Source: Bradyrhizobium diazoefficiens (GTDB lineage: Bacteria > Pseudomonadota > Alphaproteobacteria > Rhizobiales > Xanthobacteraceae). From it: a stretch of 64,000 nt of DNA. Below the pieces are notes generated by a model that saw only the letters and a program-made list of their open reading frames with translations, was not told the DNA's origin and searched no databases. Made by a program: the position numbers and the translations under genes. The number at the start of each line of letters is the position of its first letter. Position 1 is the stretch's first letter. The stretch spans positions 2,480,001 to 2,544,000 of the forward strand of contig NZ_CP067041.1 of assembly GCF_016599855.1 (NCBI RefSeq), in the 5' to 3' direction. This document shows positions 18,342-26,199 of the stretch, one piece after another.

Positions 18342-21300
18342 ATGTCATCCAAGAATCGTCTGGAGCCGATTCCGCAGCCGCCGACCAAGCCGGTGGTCGG
18401 CAACATGCTGTCGCTGGATTCGGCCGCGCCGGTGCAGCATTTGACGCGGCTGGCCAAGGAGCTCGGTCCGATCTTCTGGCTCGACATGATGGGCTCGCCG
18501 ATCGTCGTCGTCTCCGGCCACGATCTCGTCGACGAGCTCTCCGACGAAAAGCGCTTCGACAAGACGGTGCGCGGCGCGCTGCGCCGCGTGCGCGCGGTCG
18601 GCGGCGACGGCCTGTTCACGGCGGATACCAAGGAGCCGAACTGGAGCAAGGCGCACAACATCCTGCTCCAGCCCTTCGGCAACCGCGCCATGCAGTCCTA
18701 TCATCCGAGCATGGTCGATATCGCCGAGCAGCTCGTGCAGAAATGGGAGCGGCTGAACGCCGACGACGAGATCGACGTCGTCCACGACATGACCGCGCTG
18801 ACGCTGGACACGATCGGCCTGTGCGGCTTCGACTACCGCTTCAATTCGTTCTACCGCCGCGACTACCACCCCTTCGTCGAGTCGCTGGTGCGCTCGCTCG
18901 AAACCATCATGATGACCCGCGGCCTGCCATTCGAGCAGTTTTGGATGCAGAAGCGTCGAAAGACGCTCGGCGAAGATGTTGCCTTCATGAACAAGATGGT
19001 CGACGAGATCATCGCCGAACGGCGCAAGAGCGCGGAGGCGACCGACGACAAGAAGGATATGTTGGCCGCGATGATGACCGGCGTCGACCGCTCGACCGGC
19101 GAGCAGCTCGACGACGTCAACATCCGCTACCAGATCAACACCTTTCTGATCGCGGGTCACGAGACCACCAGCGGCCTATTGTCCTACACGCTTTATGCGC
19201 TGCTCAAGCATCCGGAGATTCTCAAGAAGGCGTATGACGAGGTCGATCGCGTCTTCGGTCCCGACGTCAACGCGAAGCCGACTTACCAGCAGGTGACGCA
19301 GCTCACCTACATCACGCAGATCCTGAAAGAGGCGCTGCGGCTGTGGCCGCCGGCGCCGGCCTACGGCATCTCGCCGCTGAACGACGAGACCATCGGCGGC
19401 GGCAGGTACAAGCTCCGGAAGGGCACGTTCATCACCATCCTGGTGACCGCGCTGCATCGCGATCCCTCCGTCTGGGGGCCCAATCCTGACGCGTTCGATC
19501 CCGAGAATTTCAGCCGTGAGGCCGAGGCCAAGCGGCCGATCAATGCCTGGAAGCCGTTCGGCAACGGCCAGCGCGCCTGCATCGGCCGCGGCTTTGCCAT
19601 GCACGAGGCGGCGCTCGCGCTCGGCATGATCCTCCAGCGCTTTAAGCTGATCGACCATCAGCGCTATCAGATGCATTTGAAGGAAACGCTGACGATGAAG
19701 CCGGAAGGCTTCAAGATCAAGGTGCGGCCGCGTGCGGATCGCGAGCGCGGTGCTTATGGCGGGCCGGTCGCGGCTGCGGTGTCGGCACCACGGGCACCAC
19801 GCCAGCCCACCACGCGGCCGGGCCACAACACGCCGATGCTCGTGCTTTACGGCTCCAACCTCGGAACGGCCGAGGAGCTTGCAACGCGCATGGCCGATCT
19901 CGCGGAGATCAACGGCTTTGCAGTGCAACTCGGGCCCCTCGATGACTACGCCGGCAAGCTGCCGCAGGAGGGCGGTGTGCTGATCATCTGCGCGTCCTAC
20001 AACGGCGCGCCCCCTGACAATGCAACACAGTTCGTCAAATGGCTCGGCGAGGATCTGCCGAAGGATGCCTTCGCCAATGTACGTTACGCGGTGTTCGGCT
20101 GCGGCAACAGCGACTGGGCTGCGACGTACCAGTCCGTGCCGCGCTTCATCGACGAGCAATTGTCGAAGCATGGCGCACGCGCGATCTATCCGCGCGGCGA
20201 GGGCGACGCGCGCAGCGATCTCGACAGCCAGTTCGAGAGATGGTTCCCGGCGGCGGCCCAGGTCGCAACCAAGGAATTCGGCATCGACTGGAATTTTACG
20301 CGCACCGCGGGGGACGATCCGCTCTACGCGATCGAGCCTGTCGCGGTGACCGCCGTCAATACCATCGTTGCCCAGGGTGGTGCGGTGGCGATGAAGGTGC
20401 TGGTCAACGAGGAGCTTCAGAACAAGTCTGGCGCTAATCCGTCGGAACGCTCGACGCGCCACATCGAGGTGCAGCTGCCGGCCAACATCACCTATCGCGT
20501 CGGCGATCATTTGAGCGTGGTCCCGCGCAATGATCCGGCGCTGGTGGATTCGGTGGCCCGCCGCTTCGGATTTTTGCCGGCCGACCAGATCAGGCTTCAG
20601 GTCACTGAGGGCCGCCGCGCGCAACTGCCGGTCGGCGAGGCCGTGTCAGTTGGCCGCCTGCTCAGCGAGTTCGTCGAGTTGCAGCAGGTGGCGACGCGCA
20701 AGCAAATCCAGATCATGGCCGAGCACACCCGCTGCCCGGTCACGAAGCTGAAGCTGCTCGCCTTCGTTGGTGAGGAGGCCGAGCCGCTCGAACGTTACCG
20801 GACCGAGATTTTATCAAGCCGCAAATCGGTGTTCGATCTGCTGCTCGAATATCCGGCCTGCGAATTGCCGTTCAACGTCTATCTGGAAATGCTCTCGCTG
20901 CTCGCGCCGCGCTACTATTCGATCTCGTCCTCACCATCGGTCGATCCGGCGCGTTGCAGCGTCACGGTCGGCGTGGTCAAAGGGCGGGCCGCTTCGGGCC
21001 GCGGCGTCTACAAGGGCATCTGCTCGAACTATCTCGCCAACCGGCGTGCGGGCGATGCGATCTACGCCACCGTGCGCGAGACCAAGGCCGGCTTCCGGCT
21101 CCCGGATGATCCATCCGTGCCGCTCATCATGATCGGCCCGGGCACGGGATTGGCTCCGTTCCGCGGCTTCCTTCAGGAGCGCGCTGCGCGCAAGGCGAAG
21201 GGTGCCGGCCTCGGTCCGGCGATGTTGTTCTTCGGCTGCCGCCACCCCGATCAGGATTTTCTCTACGGGGACGAACTGAAGGCGCTGGCGGCGAGCGGCA

Positions 21301-21578
21301 TCGCCGAGCTGTTCACCGCGTTCTCGCGCACGGACGGCCCGAAGACCTATGTGCAGCACGTGCTCGCTGCGCAGAAGGACAAGGTCTGGCCGCTGATCGA
21401 GCAGGGCGCCATCATCTATGTGTGCGGCGACGGCAGCAGGATGGAGCCCGACGTGAAGGCGGCTCTTGTCGCGATCCACCGTGAGAAGAGCGGCAGCGAT
21501 GCCGCCGCGGCTGCGCGCTGGATCGAGGAGATGGGCGCGAACAACCGCTATGTGCTCGACGTCTGGGCGGGAGGGTGA
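18342..21578 (+). CDS. Self-sufficient cytochrome P450 / NADPH-P450 reductase fusion (CYP102 type)
   Basis: A 1078-residue soluble fusion like P450 BM3, which hydroxylates or epoxidises fatty acids using NADPH. The heme domain (about 1-465) has the I-helix motif AGHETTSG, the ExxR motif (KEALRLWPP) and heme ligand Cys413 in FGNGQRACIGRG. A linker rich in Ala, Pro and Arg (about 470-495) leads to the FMN flavodoxin domain (VLYGSNLGTAEELA, ASYNGAPPDNA, GCGNSDW). The FAD/NADPH reductase part (about 690-1078) has RYYSISSSP, GPGTGLAPFRGF and FFGCRHPDQDF, ending DVWAGG as in BM3. No domain is missing. Neighbours are an epoxide hydrolase and a wax ester synthase, which fits long-chain lipid modification. 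Exact substrate preference cannot be read from the sequence. Confidence 0.96.
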   Translation: MSSKNRLEPIPQPPTKPVVGNMLSLDSAAPVQHLTRLAKELGPIFWLDMMGSPIVVVSGHDLVDELSDEKRFDKTVRGALRRVRAVGGDGLFTADTKEPNWSKAHNILLQPFGNRAMQSYHPSMVDIAEQLVQKWERLNADDEIDVVHDMTALTLDTIGLCGFDYRFNSFYRRDYHPFVESLVRSLETIMMTRGLPFEQFWMQKRRKTLGEDVAFMNKMVDEIIAERRKSAEATDDKKDMLAAMMTGVDRSTGEQLDDVNIRYQINTFLIAGHETTSGLLSYTLYALLKHPEILKKAYDEVDRVFGPDVNAKPTYQQVTQLTYITQILKEALRLWPPAPAYGISPLNDETIGGGRYKLRKGTFITILVTALHRDPSVWGPNPDAFDPENFSREAEAKRPINAWKPFGNGQRACIGRGFAMHEAALALGMILQRFKLIDHQRYQMHLKETLTMKPEGFKIKVRPRADRERGAYGGPVAAAVSAPRAPRQPTTRPGHNTPMLVLYGSNLGTAEELATRMADLAEINGFAVQLGPLDDYAGKLPQEGGVLIICASYNGAPPDNATQFVKWLGEDLPKDAFANVRYAVFGCGNSDWAATYQSVPRFIDEQLSKHGARAIYPRGEGDARSDLDSQFERWFPAAAQVATKEFGIDWNFTRTAGDDPLYAIEPVAVTAVNTIVAQGGAVAMKVLVNEELQNKSGANPSERSTRHIEVQLPANITYRVGDHLSVVPRNDPALVDSVARRFGFLPADQIRLQVTEGRRAQLPVGEAVSVGRLLSEFVELQQVATRKQIQIMAEHTRCPVTKLKLLAFVGEEAEPLERYRTEILSSRKSVFDLLLEYPACELPFNVYLEMLSLLAPRYYSISSSPSVDPARCSVTVGVVKGRAASGRGVYKGICSNYLANRRAGDAIYATVRETKAGFRLPDDPSVPLIMIGPGTGLAPFRGFLQERAARKAKGAGLGPAMLFFGCRHPDQDFLYGDELKALAASGIAELFTAFSRTDGPKTYVQHVLAAQKDKVWPLIEQGAIIYVCGDGSRMEPDVKAALVAIHREKSGSDAAAAARWIEEMGANNRYVLDVWAGG

Positions 21579-21608
21579 TTGGTGGCCCAATCGTGCTAAA
21601 GCTCTCCC

Positions 21609-22283
21609 ATGATTCCCTGGGAAAAGATCGACACCGCCAAAATCCCCGGCTCCGACGAGGAACTCCGCCTGATGCGGCGGGGTAAGGAGTTCTCGATCAA
21701 GCTCGGCACCAACGAGCTGATGAACAATCGCCTGTCGGGCTCCGAAGCGGCGCTCGCAACGCTTGCGGCGAAGCAGATCGAGACGGTCGCAAAGCCGGTC
21801 GTCCTCATTGGCGGCCTCGGCATGGGCTTTACCTTGCGCGCGGCGCTCGCCGTGCTCGGAAGCAAGGCGAAGATTGTGGTCGCTGAACTCGTGCCGGCGG
21901 TGGTCGCCTGGGCGCGAGGCCCCATGGCGGAGGTCTTCGGCGATAGTCTCGGCGATGTCAGGGTGAGCATCCGGGAGACTGACGTCGGCGAAATCATCCG
22001 GGCGAAGAGCTCGGCCTTCGATGCCATTCTCCTCGACGTCGACAACGGGCCGGAAGGGCTGACCCGGAAGGGTAATGACGCGCTCTACACTGCGAGCGGG
22101 CTGAACGCGGCGAGAACGGCGCTGCGGCCGGGCGGTGTGCTCGCCGTCTGGTCGTCGGGACCCAATCCCGCCTTTACCAGGCGGCTTGGCCGCGCCGGCT
22201 TCGACGTCAACGAGGTCAACGTCCGCGCCACCGGGAGAGGCGGCGGCGCGCGGCATGTCATCTGGATCGCGCGAAAGAACTAA
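21609..22283 (+). CDS. Spermidine-synthase-like class I methyltransferase-fold protein
   Basis: A 224-residue protein with the Rossmann-fold glycine motif VLIGGLGMGFTLRAAL (about 74-89), acidic strand end VVAELVPAVV and DAILLDVDNGPE (about 138-149). These features place it in the spermine/spermidine synthase-like group of SAM-binding folds. It is shorter than genuine SpeE (about 280-300) and lacks the N-terminal beta domain, so polyamine synthesis should not be assumed. It begins 30 bp after the P450 fusion and is probably co-transcribed. Its stop codon overlaps that of the converging hydrolase gene (TAA/TAG across 22280-22283). Confidence 0.78.
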   Translation: MIPWEKIDTAKIPGSDEELRLMRRGKEFSIKLGTNELMNNRLSGSEAALATLAAKQIETVAKPVVLIGGLGMGFTLRAALAVLGSKAKIVVAELVPAVVAWARGPMAEVFGDSLGDVRVSIRETDVGEIIRAKSSAFDAILLDVDNGPEGLTRKGNDALYTASGLNAARTALRPGGVLAVWSSGPNPAFTRRLGRAGFDVNEVNVRATGRGGGARHVIWIARKN

Positions 22284-23260
22284 GCCGCCTGCGCCGCAGC
22301 GCCATGCGCATGCTTGTCGATAGCGCCGATGATTTCCGGCCAGAAGCGCATCGGCAGCGCATGACCCATGCCTTCGATCATCAACAGCTTTGCACCCGGA
22401 ATCGATTCCGCTGTGTCCTTGCCGCCCTCGGGTCGAACCAGCGGATCGATGGTGCCATGGATCACCAGCGTCGGCGTCCTGACGTTATAGAGCCGCTCCT
22501 TGCGACTACCGGAGGCGAGCACGGCGCGCAGCTGCCGGCCGACGCCAGCCGGATTGAGCCCGCGAGCAAAGACGCGTTCGGCCCGGCCAGGATCGAGCGC
22601 CTCTTCCTCCGGAAAGGAACCGGCGCGCAAGATCTTCCAGGTCTCGCCGAAGCGGGTGATGAACTCCTCCTTGCTGCGCGGCGGCGGTGCCATCAGCATC
22701 GCGGCGGCCTCCCGCGTTGGGGGCGGCACGCGCGGATTGCCTGTCGTCGACATGATCGAGGTCAGCGAGCGTACGCGCCCGGGAAACGACAATGTCACCT
22801 CCTGCGCGATCATGCCGCCCATGGACGCGCCGACCAGATGCGCCGACTTGATGGCGAGCGCATCCATCAGGCCGATCGTGTCCCTCGCCATGTCGATGAG
22901 CTTGTAGGGGGCGGCCACTGGAATTCTGAGAAAGCGCAGCTTCATCAGTTCGAGCGGGGTCAGGCGCTTGCCGCCGGTCATGTGGCTGGACTTGCCGATA
23001 TCGCGATTGTCGAAACGGATCACGCGAAAGCCGCGCGCGGCGAGCTGCTCGCAGAACCCATCGTCCCAGTGGATCATCTGCGCTCCGAGCCCCATGATCA
23101 GCAACAGCGGCTCGGCATTGTCGTTGCCAAAAATCTCGTAGCAGATGTCGATGCCATTGGCGCGAAGAGTCTGGGGCGGCTGATGGCCAATCACAGGGCG
23201 TGTTCCCTTAGCTTTTTGATCAATGCTGTATTGCACGGTTTCCCGCGGCAAAGAAGCCAT
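22280..23260 (-). CDS. Alpha/beta hydrolase
   Basis: A 326-residue hydrolase. The frame extends to 23479, but the ATG at 23260 (MASLPRETVQYSIDQKAKG) avoids running through the divergent PHA gene. The fold signatures are IMGLGAQMIHWDDGF (oxyanion side), RFDNRDIGKS (about 88-97), and the nucleophile elbow GASMGGMIAQE (about 145-155). The acid Asp is probably in VIHGTIDPLVRPEGG and the His in EGMGHALPMRFWP. These motifs resemble the tropinesterase/carboxylesterase or aclacinomycin-methylesterase-like group. It is transcribed away from the PHA synthase operon and converges on the speE-like gene. No specific substrate can be assigned. Confidence 0.9.
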   Translation of the reverse strand: MASLPRETVQYSIDQKAKGTRPVIGHQPPQTLRANGIDICYEIFGNDNAEPLLLIMGLGAQMIHWDDGFCEQLAARGFRVIRFDNRDIGKSSHMTGGKRLTPLELMKLRFLRIPVAAPYKLIDMARDTIGLMDALAIKSAHLVGASMGGMIAQEVTLSFPGRVRSLTSIMSTTGNPRVPPPTREAAAMLMAPPPRSKEEFITRFGETWKILRAGSFPEEEALDPGRAERVFARGLNPAGVGRQLRAVLASGSRKERLYNVRTPTLVIHGTIDPLVRPEGGKDTAESIPGAKLLMIEGMGHALPMRFWPEIIGAIDKHAHGAAAQAA

Positions 23261-23360
23261 ATGCGCGGCACCCGATTGCTTGTCGGTTGACCGGCGCCCC
23301 GCAACGGTGTGGTATGGCGGAAAAAGAAGGGCACAAGCCCTCCGCATCGGGAGGACGCTG

Positions 23361-23738
23361 ATGACCGACAAGATCACCGATCCAGTTGCCTTGTGGCAGA
23401 AGATGGTCGGCGAAATGGAGAAGGGGTTCAACGCCTTCGCCACCAAGGCGATGGAGACGCCGGAATTCTCGCAGGCCATGAACCGCGCCGGCGGCGCTGC
23501 TGCGGGCGCTCAGAAGCAGTTCGGCGATCTCATGGAGAAGTACCTGCTCTCGATGAACCTACCGAGCCGCGAGCAGATGACCGGAATCGCCGAACGGCTG
23601 CAGTCGATCGAAGGGCAACTCGGCGAGATCAGGTCGATGCTGAGCAAGATGTCGGCCAGCTCCGGATCGCAGACCGGCACTGCGCCGCGGCCGCCGCGCA
23701 CCAAGCGTCCGCCATCCGAGGGCGGAGAGCAAAAATGA
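23361..23738 (+). CDS. Short PhaE-like / PHA synthase partner subunit
   Basis: A 125-residue, mostly helical protein immediately upstream of the PHA synthase gene, with a 4-bp ATGA overlap that implies coupled translation. The N-terminal half begins ITDPVALWQKMVGEMEKGFN. The second half has EKYLLSMNLPSREQMTGIAE (about 60-79) followed by RLQSIEGQLGEIRSMLSKM, a short coiled coil, then a Pro/Arg/Lys-rich tail. The NLPSR plus coiled-coil arrangement recalls the C-terminal end of class III PhaE subunits, which are usually near 350 residues. It may be a reduced PhaE or a class IV PhaR-like partner. This is inference from position and motif. Confidence 0.72.
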   Translation: MTDKITDPVALWQKMVGEMEKGFNAFATKAMETPEFSQAMNRAGGAAAGAQKQFGDLMEKYLLSMNLPSREQMTGIAERLQSIEGQLGEIRSMLSKMSASSGSQTGTAPRPPRTKRPPSEGGEQK

Positions 23739-24817
23739 ACGCGCCGGCGGGACTTGATCTCGCGGCGATCCCGGAGCGGATCCAGACCGAGGTGCAGCGC
23801 GCCATCCAGCGCAGCATCAAGGGCGTCGAATATTTCTCGAGCTCCGGCCCCACGCTCGGCTCGACGCCGAAGGATGTGCTGCATTCGCGCGGCACGATGA
23901 GCCTCTATCACTACCAGCCGATGTCGGACGAGATCTACCGCGTGCCGGTGCTGATCGTGATGGCCACCACCAACCGCGGCTACATCCTCGATCTCGTGCC
24001 CGGCCAGAGTTTCATCGAGTTCCTGCTCAGGCGCGGCTATGATGTCTACATGCTCGACTGGAGCGCGCCGCGGCCGGAGGAGAAGAGCCTGCGGATGGAG
24101 GACTACGTCCTCGACTTCATCCCGGATTGCGTCCGCCGCGTGCAGGCCGATTCCGGCGAGCAGGACGTCTCCGTGATCGGCTATTGCTTCGGCGGCGTGC
24201 TGTCGCTGCTTTACGGATCGATCTTCCCGGACGGGCCGATGAAGAATTTGATCTGCTTCACCACGCCGATCGACTTTCGCGAGATGAAGCTGTTCTCGAA
24301 CTTCTCCGACCGCCGCTATTTCGATGTCGATCGCCTCGTCGACAGCGTCGGCAATTTGCCGCCGGAGATGATCCTGTCCTCGTTCGAGATGCTGCGCCCG
24401 GCCTCGCGCACGGTGAGCCAGATCCAGCTCTGGGAGAACATCTGGAACGACGAGTTCGTGAAATCGTACCGGATGTTCGACCGCTGGGCGACCGACACGC
24501 TGCCGCTCGCGGGCGAATATTTCCGCGGTATCACCAAGGATCTGATGTGGGATAACAAGCTGTTCAACGACACGATGTCGGTCGGCGGCCGGCCGGCGAG
24601 GCTCGAGAACATCAAGGTGCCGATCCTGCATGCAGTCGCCGAGCACGATCATATCGTGCCCTATGACGCGGCAAGACACCTGATCGCGAAGATCGGCTCC
24701 GCGGACAAGGAGGAGGTGATGCTGAAAGGCGGTCACGTCTCGCTGGTCGCCGGCGCCAACGCGGTGAAGCGGCTTTGGCCGAAACTGGATTCCTGGCTGG
24801 GGACAAGATCGACATGA
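23735..24817 (+). CDS. phaC: Class III-like poly(R)-hydroxyalkanoate synthase catalytic subunit
   Basis: A 360-residue PHA synthase, matching the short class III PhaC length rather than the about 560-600 residues of class I. The lipase-like box is GYCFGG with catalytic Cys151. The other triad members are Asp305 in AEHDHIVP and His334 in KGGHVS. It polymerises (R)-hydroxyacyl-CoA into storage granules. The N-terminus has HSRGTMSLYHYQPMSDEIYR, and the conserved Trp/Asp block is YMLDWSAPRPEE. It overlaps the partner-subunit gene by 4 bp at its start and the acetyltransferase gene by 4 bp at its end. Bradyrhizobium genomes typically carry several PHA synthase paralogues, so this may not be the main one. 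Confidence 0.92.
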   Translation: MNAPAGLDLAAIPERIQTEVQRAIQRSIKGVEYFSSSGPTLGSTPKDVLHSRGTMSLYHYQPMSDEIYRVPVLIVMATTNRGYILDLVPGQSFIEFLLRRGYDVYMLDWSAPRPEEKSLRMEDYVLDFIPDCVRRVQADSGEQDVSVIGYCFGGVLSLLYGSIFPDGPMKNLICFTTPIDFREMKLFSNFSDRRYFDVDRLVDSVGNLPPEMILSSFEMLRPASRTVSQIQLWENIWNDEFVKSYRMFDRWATDTLPLAGEYFRGITKDLMWDNKLFNDTMSVGGRPARLENIKVPILHAVAEHDHIVPYDAARHLIAKIGSADKEEVMLKGGHVSLVAGANAVKRLWPKLDSWLGTRST

Positions 24818-25407
24818 GTGAACAGCGTTCCTATCCGAGAGTTGTCAAGCTAGAGGCCGGCGATATCGAGATCCGCCTGATGTCGCCTGCGGACGAAGCC
24901 GCCGTGCTCGCCTTCGGAAAGGGCCTGCCGACCCATGATCTGTTGTTCCTGCCGCGCAACATCAGCGAGCCCAAGGTGCTGTCGGCCTGGGTCAAGGAGA
25001 TCGAGCGCGGCGCGATCCAGAGTCTGCTCGCGGTGAAGGATGGCAAGGTCGTCGGCTGCGGCACGCTGGTGCGCGATCCGCACTCCTGGTCGCCGCATGT
25101 CGGGGAGATCCGCATGGTGGTGTCGCAGGACGTGCGCGGACAAGGGGTGGGGAAGGCGCTGTCGCAGGAGACATTCGCGCTGGCGCTCGGGGCGGGGCTG
25201 GAGAAGCTCTCGGTCCAGATGACGGTCGACCAGCAGGCGGCCATCGCGCTGTTTGAGAGCCTCGGGTTCAAGGCCGAGGCGCTGCTGCGCGACCATGTCA
25301 GGGACCTCGACGGTAAGACCCATGACATCGTCGTGCTCGGCCACAACATTGCGCAGGTCCAGGCGCAGATGGAAGCCTACGGGCTGCCGGGTGCGGTTCA
25401 GCATTGA
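24814..25407 (+). CDS. GNAT family N-acetyltransferase
   Basis: A 197-residue GNAT-fold acetyltransferase. The start at 24814 overlaps the phaC stop as ATGA and gives MSEQRSYPRVVKLEAGDIEI. The acetyl-CoA-binding motif A is seen as VSQDVRGQGVGKALSQE (about 101-117; Q/RxxGxG/A present as RGQGVG). Motif B follows with QAAIALFESLGFKAEALLRD. Its acceptor substrate is unknown. Translational coupling to the PHA synthase is notable, since acetyltransferases are not standard members of pha operons, and suggests co-expression without proving a functional link. Confidence 0.9.
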   Translation: MSEQRSYPRVVKLEAGDIEIRLMSPADEAAVLAFGKGLPTHDLLFLPRNISEPKVLSAWVKEIERGAIQSLLAVKDGKVVGCGTLVRDPHSWSPHVGEIRMVVSQDVRGQGVGKALSQETFALALGAGLEKLSVQMTVDQQAAIALFESLGFKAEALLRDHVRDLDGKTHDIVVLGHNIAQVQAQMEAYGLPGAVQH

Positions 25408-25471
25408 GTAGCGCCGCCCGGGACCAAGAAACGGCAATTCAACCCCATGCAAAGTAGGCAGCCTGCGAAAG

Positions 25472-25488
25472 CGGCAGGTCGCCTGCCG
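25472..25488. promoter_or_regulatory. Inverted repeat upstream of phasin gene
   Basis: CGGCAGG-TCG-CCTGCCG, perfect 7-bp arms with a 3-bp spacer, about 145 bp upstream of the phasin start. It also contains the GCAGG/CCTGC steps found in some PhaR sites of other genera. It may be an operator or, read as RNA, a terminator stem of the acetyltransferase transcript. It lacks a T-run. Confidence 0.35.
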
Positions 25489-25519
25489 TCAGGCCATTCA
25501 CGATTTCGTGATATCGCAC

Positions 25520-25537
25520 TGCAATATGGATATTGCA
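25520..25537. promoter_or_regulatory. 18-bp palindrome in phasin promoter region
   Basis: TGCAATAT-GG-ATATTGCA, perfect 8-bp arms, about 95-110 bp upstream of the phasin start. It overlaps the PhaR-consensus match that begins at 25534, so both probably form one regulatory region. It is AT-rich compared with its surroundings, as expected for a promoter. Confidence 0.5.
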
Positions 25538-25545
25538 CCGCACAA
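25534..25545 (+). promoter_or_regulatory. Match to the Bradyrhizobium PhaR binding consensus
   Basis: TGCACCGCACAA matches, at every position, the motif TGCRNYGCASMA that I recall being reported for B. diazoefficiens PhaR, the PHA-responsive repressor that controls phasin genes. The site is about 85 bp upstream of the phasin start. The consensus is quoted from memory and should be verified. Location before a phasin gene makes a real operator likely. Confidence 0.6.
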
Positions 25546-25630
25546 TTAACTATGCCATATAAGCCATGCCCCGGGCCAATGCGGACGGGGTGAGCCCATA
25601 GCTCAACCTAATGAGGATGGAGAGAACCCC

Positions 25631-26086
25631 ATGACCACCGAAACCAACACCGCTTTCGAGGGCTTCAAAGACGCTTTCAAGAACATCCAGAATCTGGAAG
25701 TTCCCGAGGCTGCCCGCGAGTTCGTCAAGAAGTCCGCCAACACCGCCAAAGATCGTGCTGCCGAGGTGTTCGCCGGCTCCGAGCGCGTGACCGCCGCCGT
25801 GGAGAACGCGGTGACCGAATCCGTCGCTGAAGCTGGCAAGATCAGCCGCAGCATCCAGCAGGCGATCTACGAGGATGCCGAGGCGTTCTTCGCAGGCATC
25901 GACAAGCTCGCGTCCGCCAAGTCGTTCAGCGAAGCCGTCGAGATCCAGTCGAGCCTGCTCCGCGCTCGCGGCGAAGCGTTCGTCTCGCGCGCCAAGGCGA
26001 CCACCGACTATTTCGGCAAGCTCGCCGCCAACGGCGCGAAGTCCGCTCAGGACAACTTTGCCAAGGTCTACACCAAGACCGCCTGA
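25631..26086 (+). CDS. phaP: Phasin family protein (PHA granule surface protein)
   Basis: A 151-residue, wholly alpha-helical, Ala/Lys/Glu-rich protein starting MTTETNTAFEGFKDAFKNIQ. This is the usual length and composition of alphaproteobacterial phasins. Helical blocks run through EAAREFVKKSANTAKDRAAE, VFAGSERVTAAVENAVTES and YFGKLAANGAKSAQDNF with heptad-like spacing. Phasins coat PHA granules and control their size. A ribosome site (GGAGAG) precedes the ATG. The gene has its own long promoter region with palindromes and a PhaR-type site, and it is closed by an intrinsic terminator, so it is probably monocistronic and regulated by PHA level. It is the structural companion of the PHA synthase 1.7 kb upstream. 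Confidence 0.93.
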   Translation: MTTETNTAFEGFKDAFKNIQNLEVPEAAREFVKKSANTAKDRAAEVFAGSERVTAAVENAVTESVAEAGKISRSIQQAIYEDAEAFFAGIDKLASAKSFSEAVEIQSSLLRARGEAFVSRAKATTDYFGKLAANGAKSAQDNFAKVYTKTA

Positions 26087-26117
26087 TCCGACGCTCTCAG
26101 TACAAACTGAAATTTTG

Positions 26118-26140
26118 AGGCCCGCTTCGGCGGGCCTTTT
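26118..26140 (+). terminator. Intrinsic terminator of the phasin gene
   Basis: AGGCCCGC (26118-26125), loop TTCG, GCGGGCCT (26130-26137) form a perfect 8-bp stem with a UUCG tetraloop, followed by TTTGTTTTG. It starts 31 bp after the phasin stop codon. Confidence 0.92.
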
Positions 26141-26152
26141 GTTTTGCGCTGC

Positions 26153-26182
26153 CGTCATTGCTTCGCTTCGTTTGCAATGACG
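26153..26182. repeat. Short palindromic repeat of the GTCATTGC family
   Basis: CGTCATTGC (26153-26161) and GCAATGACG (26174-26182) are perfect 9-bp arms around TTCGCTTCGTTT. The core CATTGC...TTCGCTTCG is shared with the larger repeat at 32174-32260, so this is probably a shortened copy. It sits between the phasin terminator and the DUF445 gene. Confidence 0.8.
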
Positions 26183-26199
26183 AGTAGGGTGATGCCGTG

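Noticed and set aside
19176..20624. A 482-codon minus-strand frame inside the P450 fusion gene
   Set aside because: Antisense of a complete CYP102-type fusion; no domain content.
23205..23225. TTGATCAA near the hydrolase start as an FNR/FixK box
   Set aside because: The half-sites have no 4-bp spacer as required (TTGAT-N4-ATCAA), so it does not qualify.
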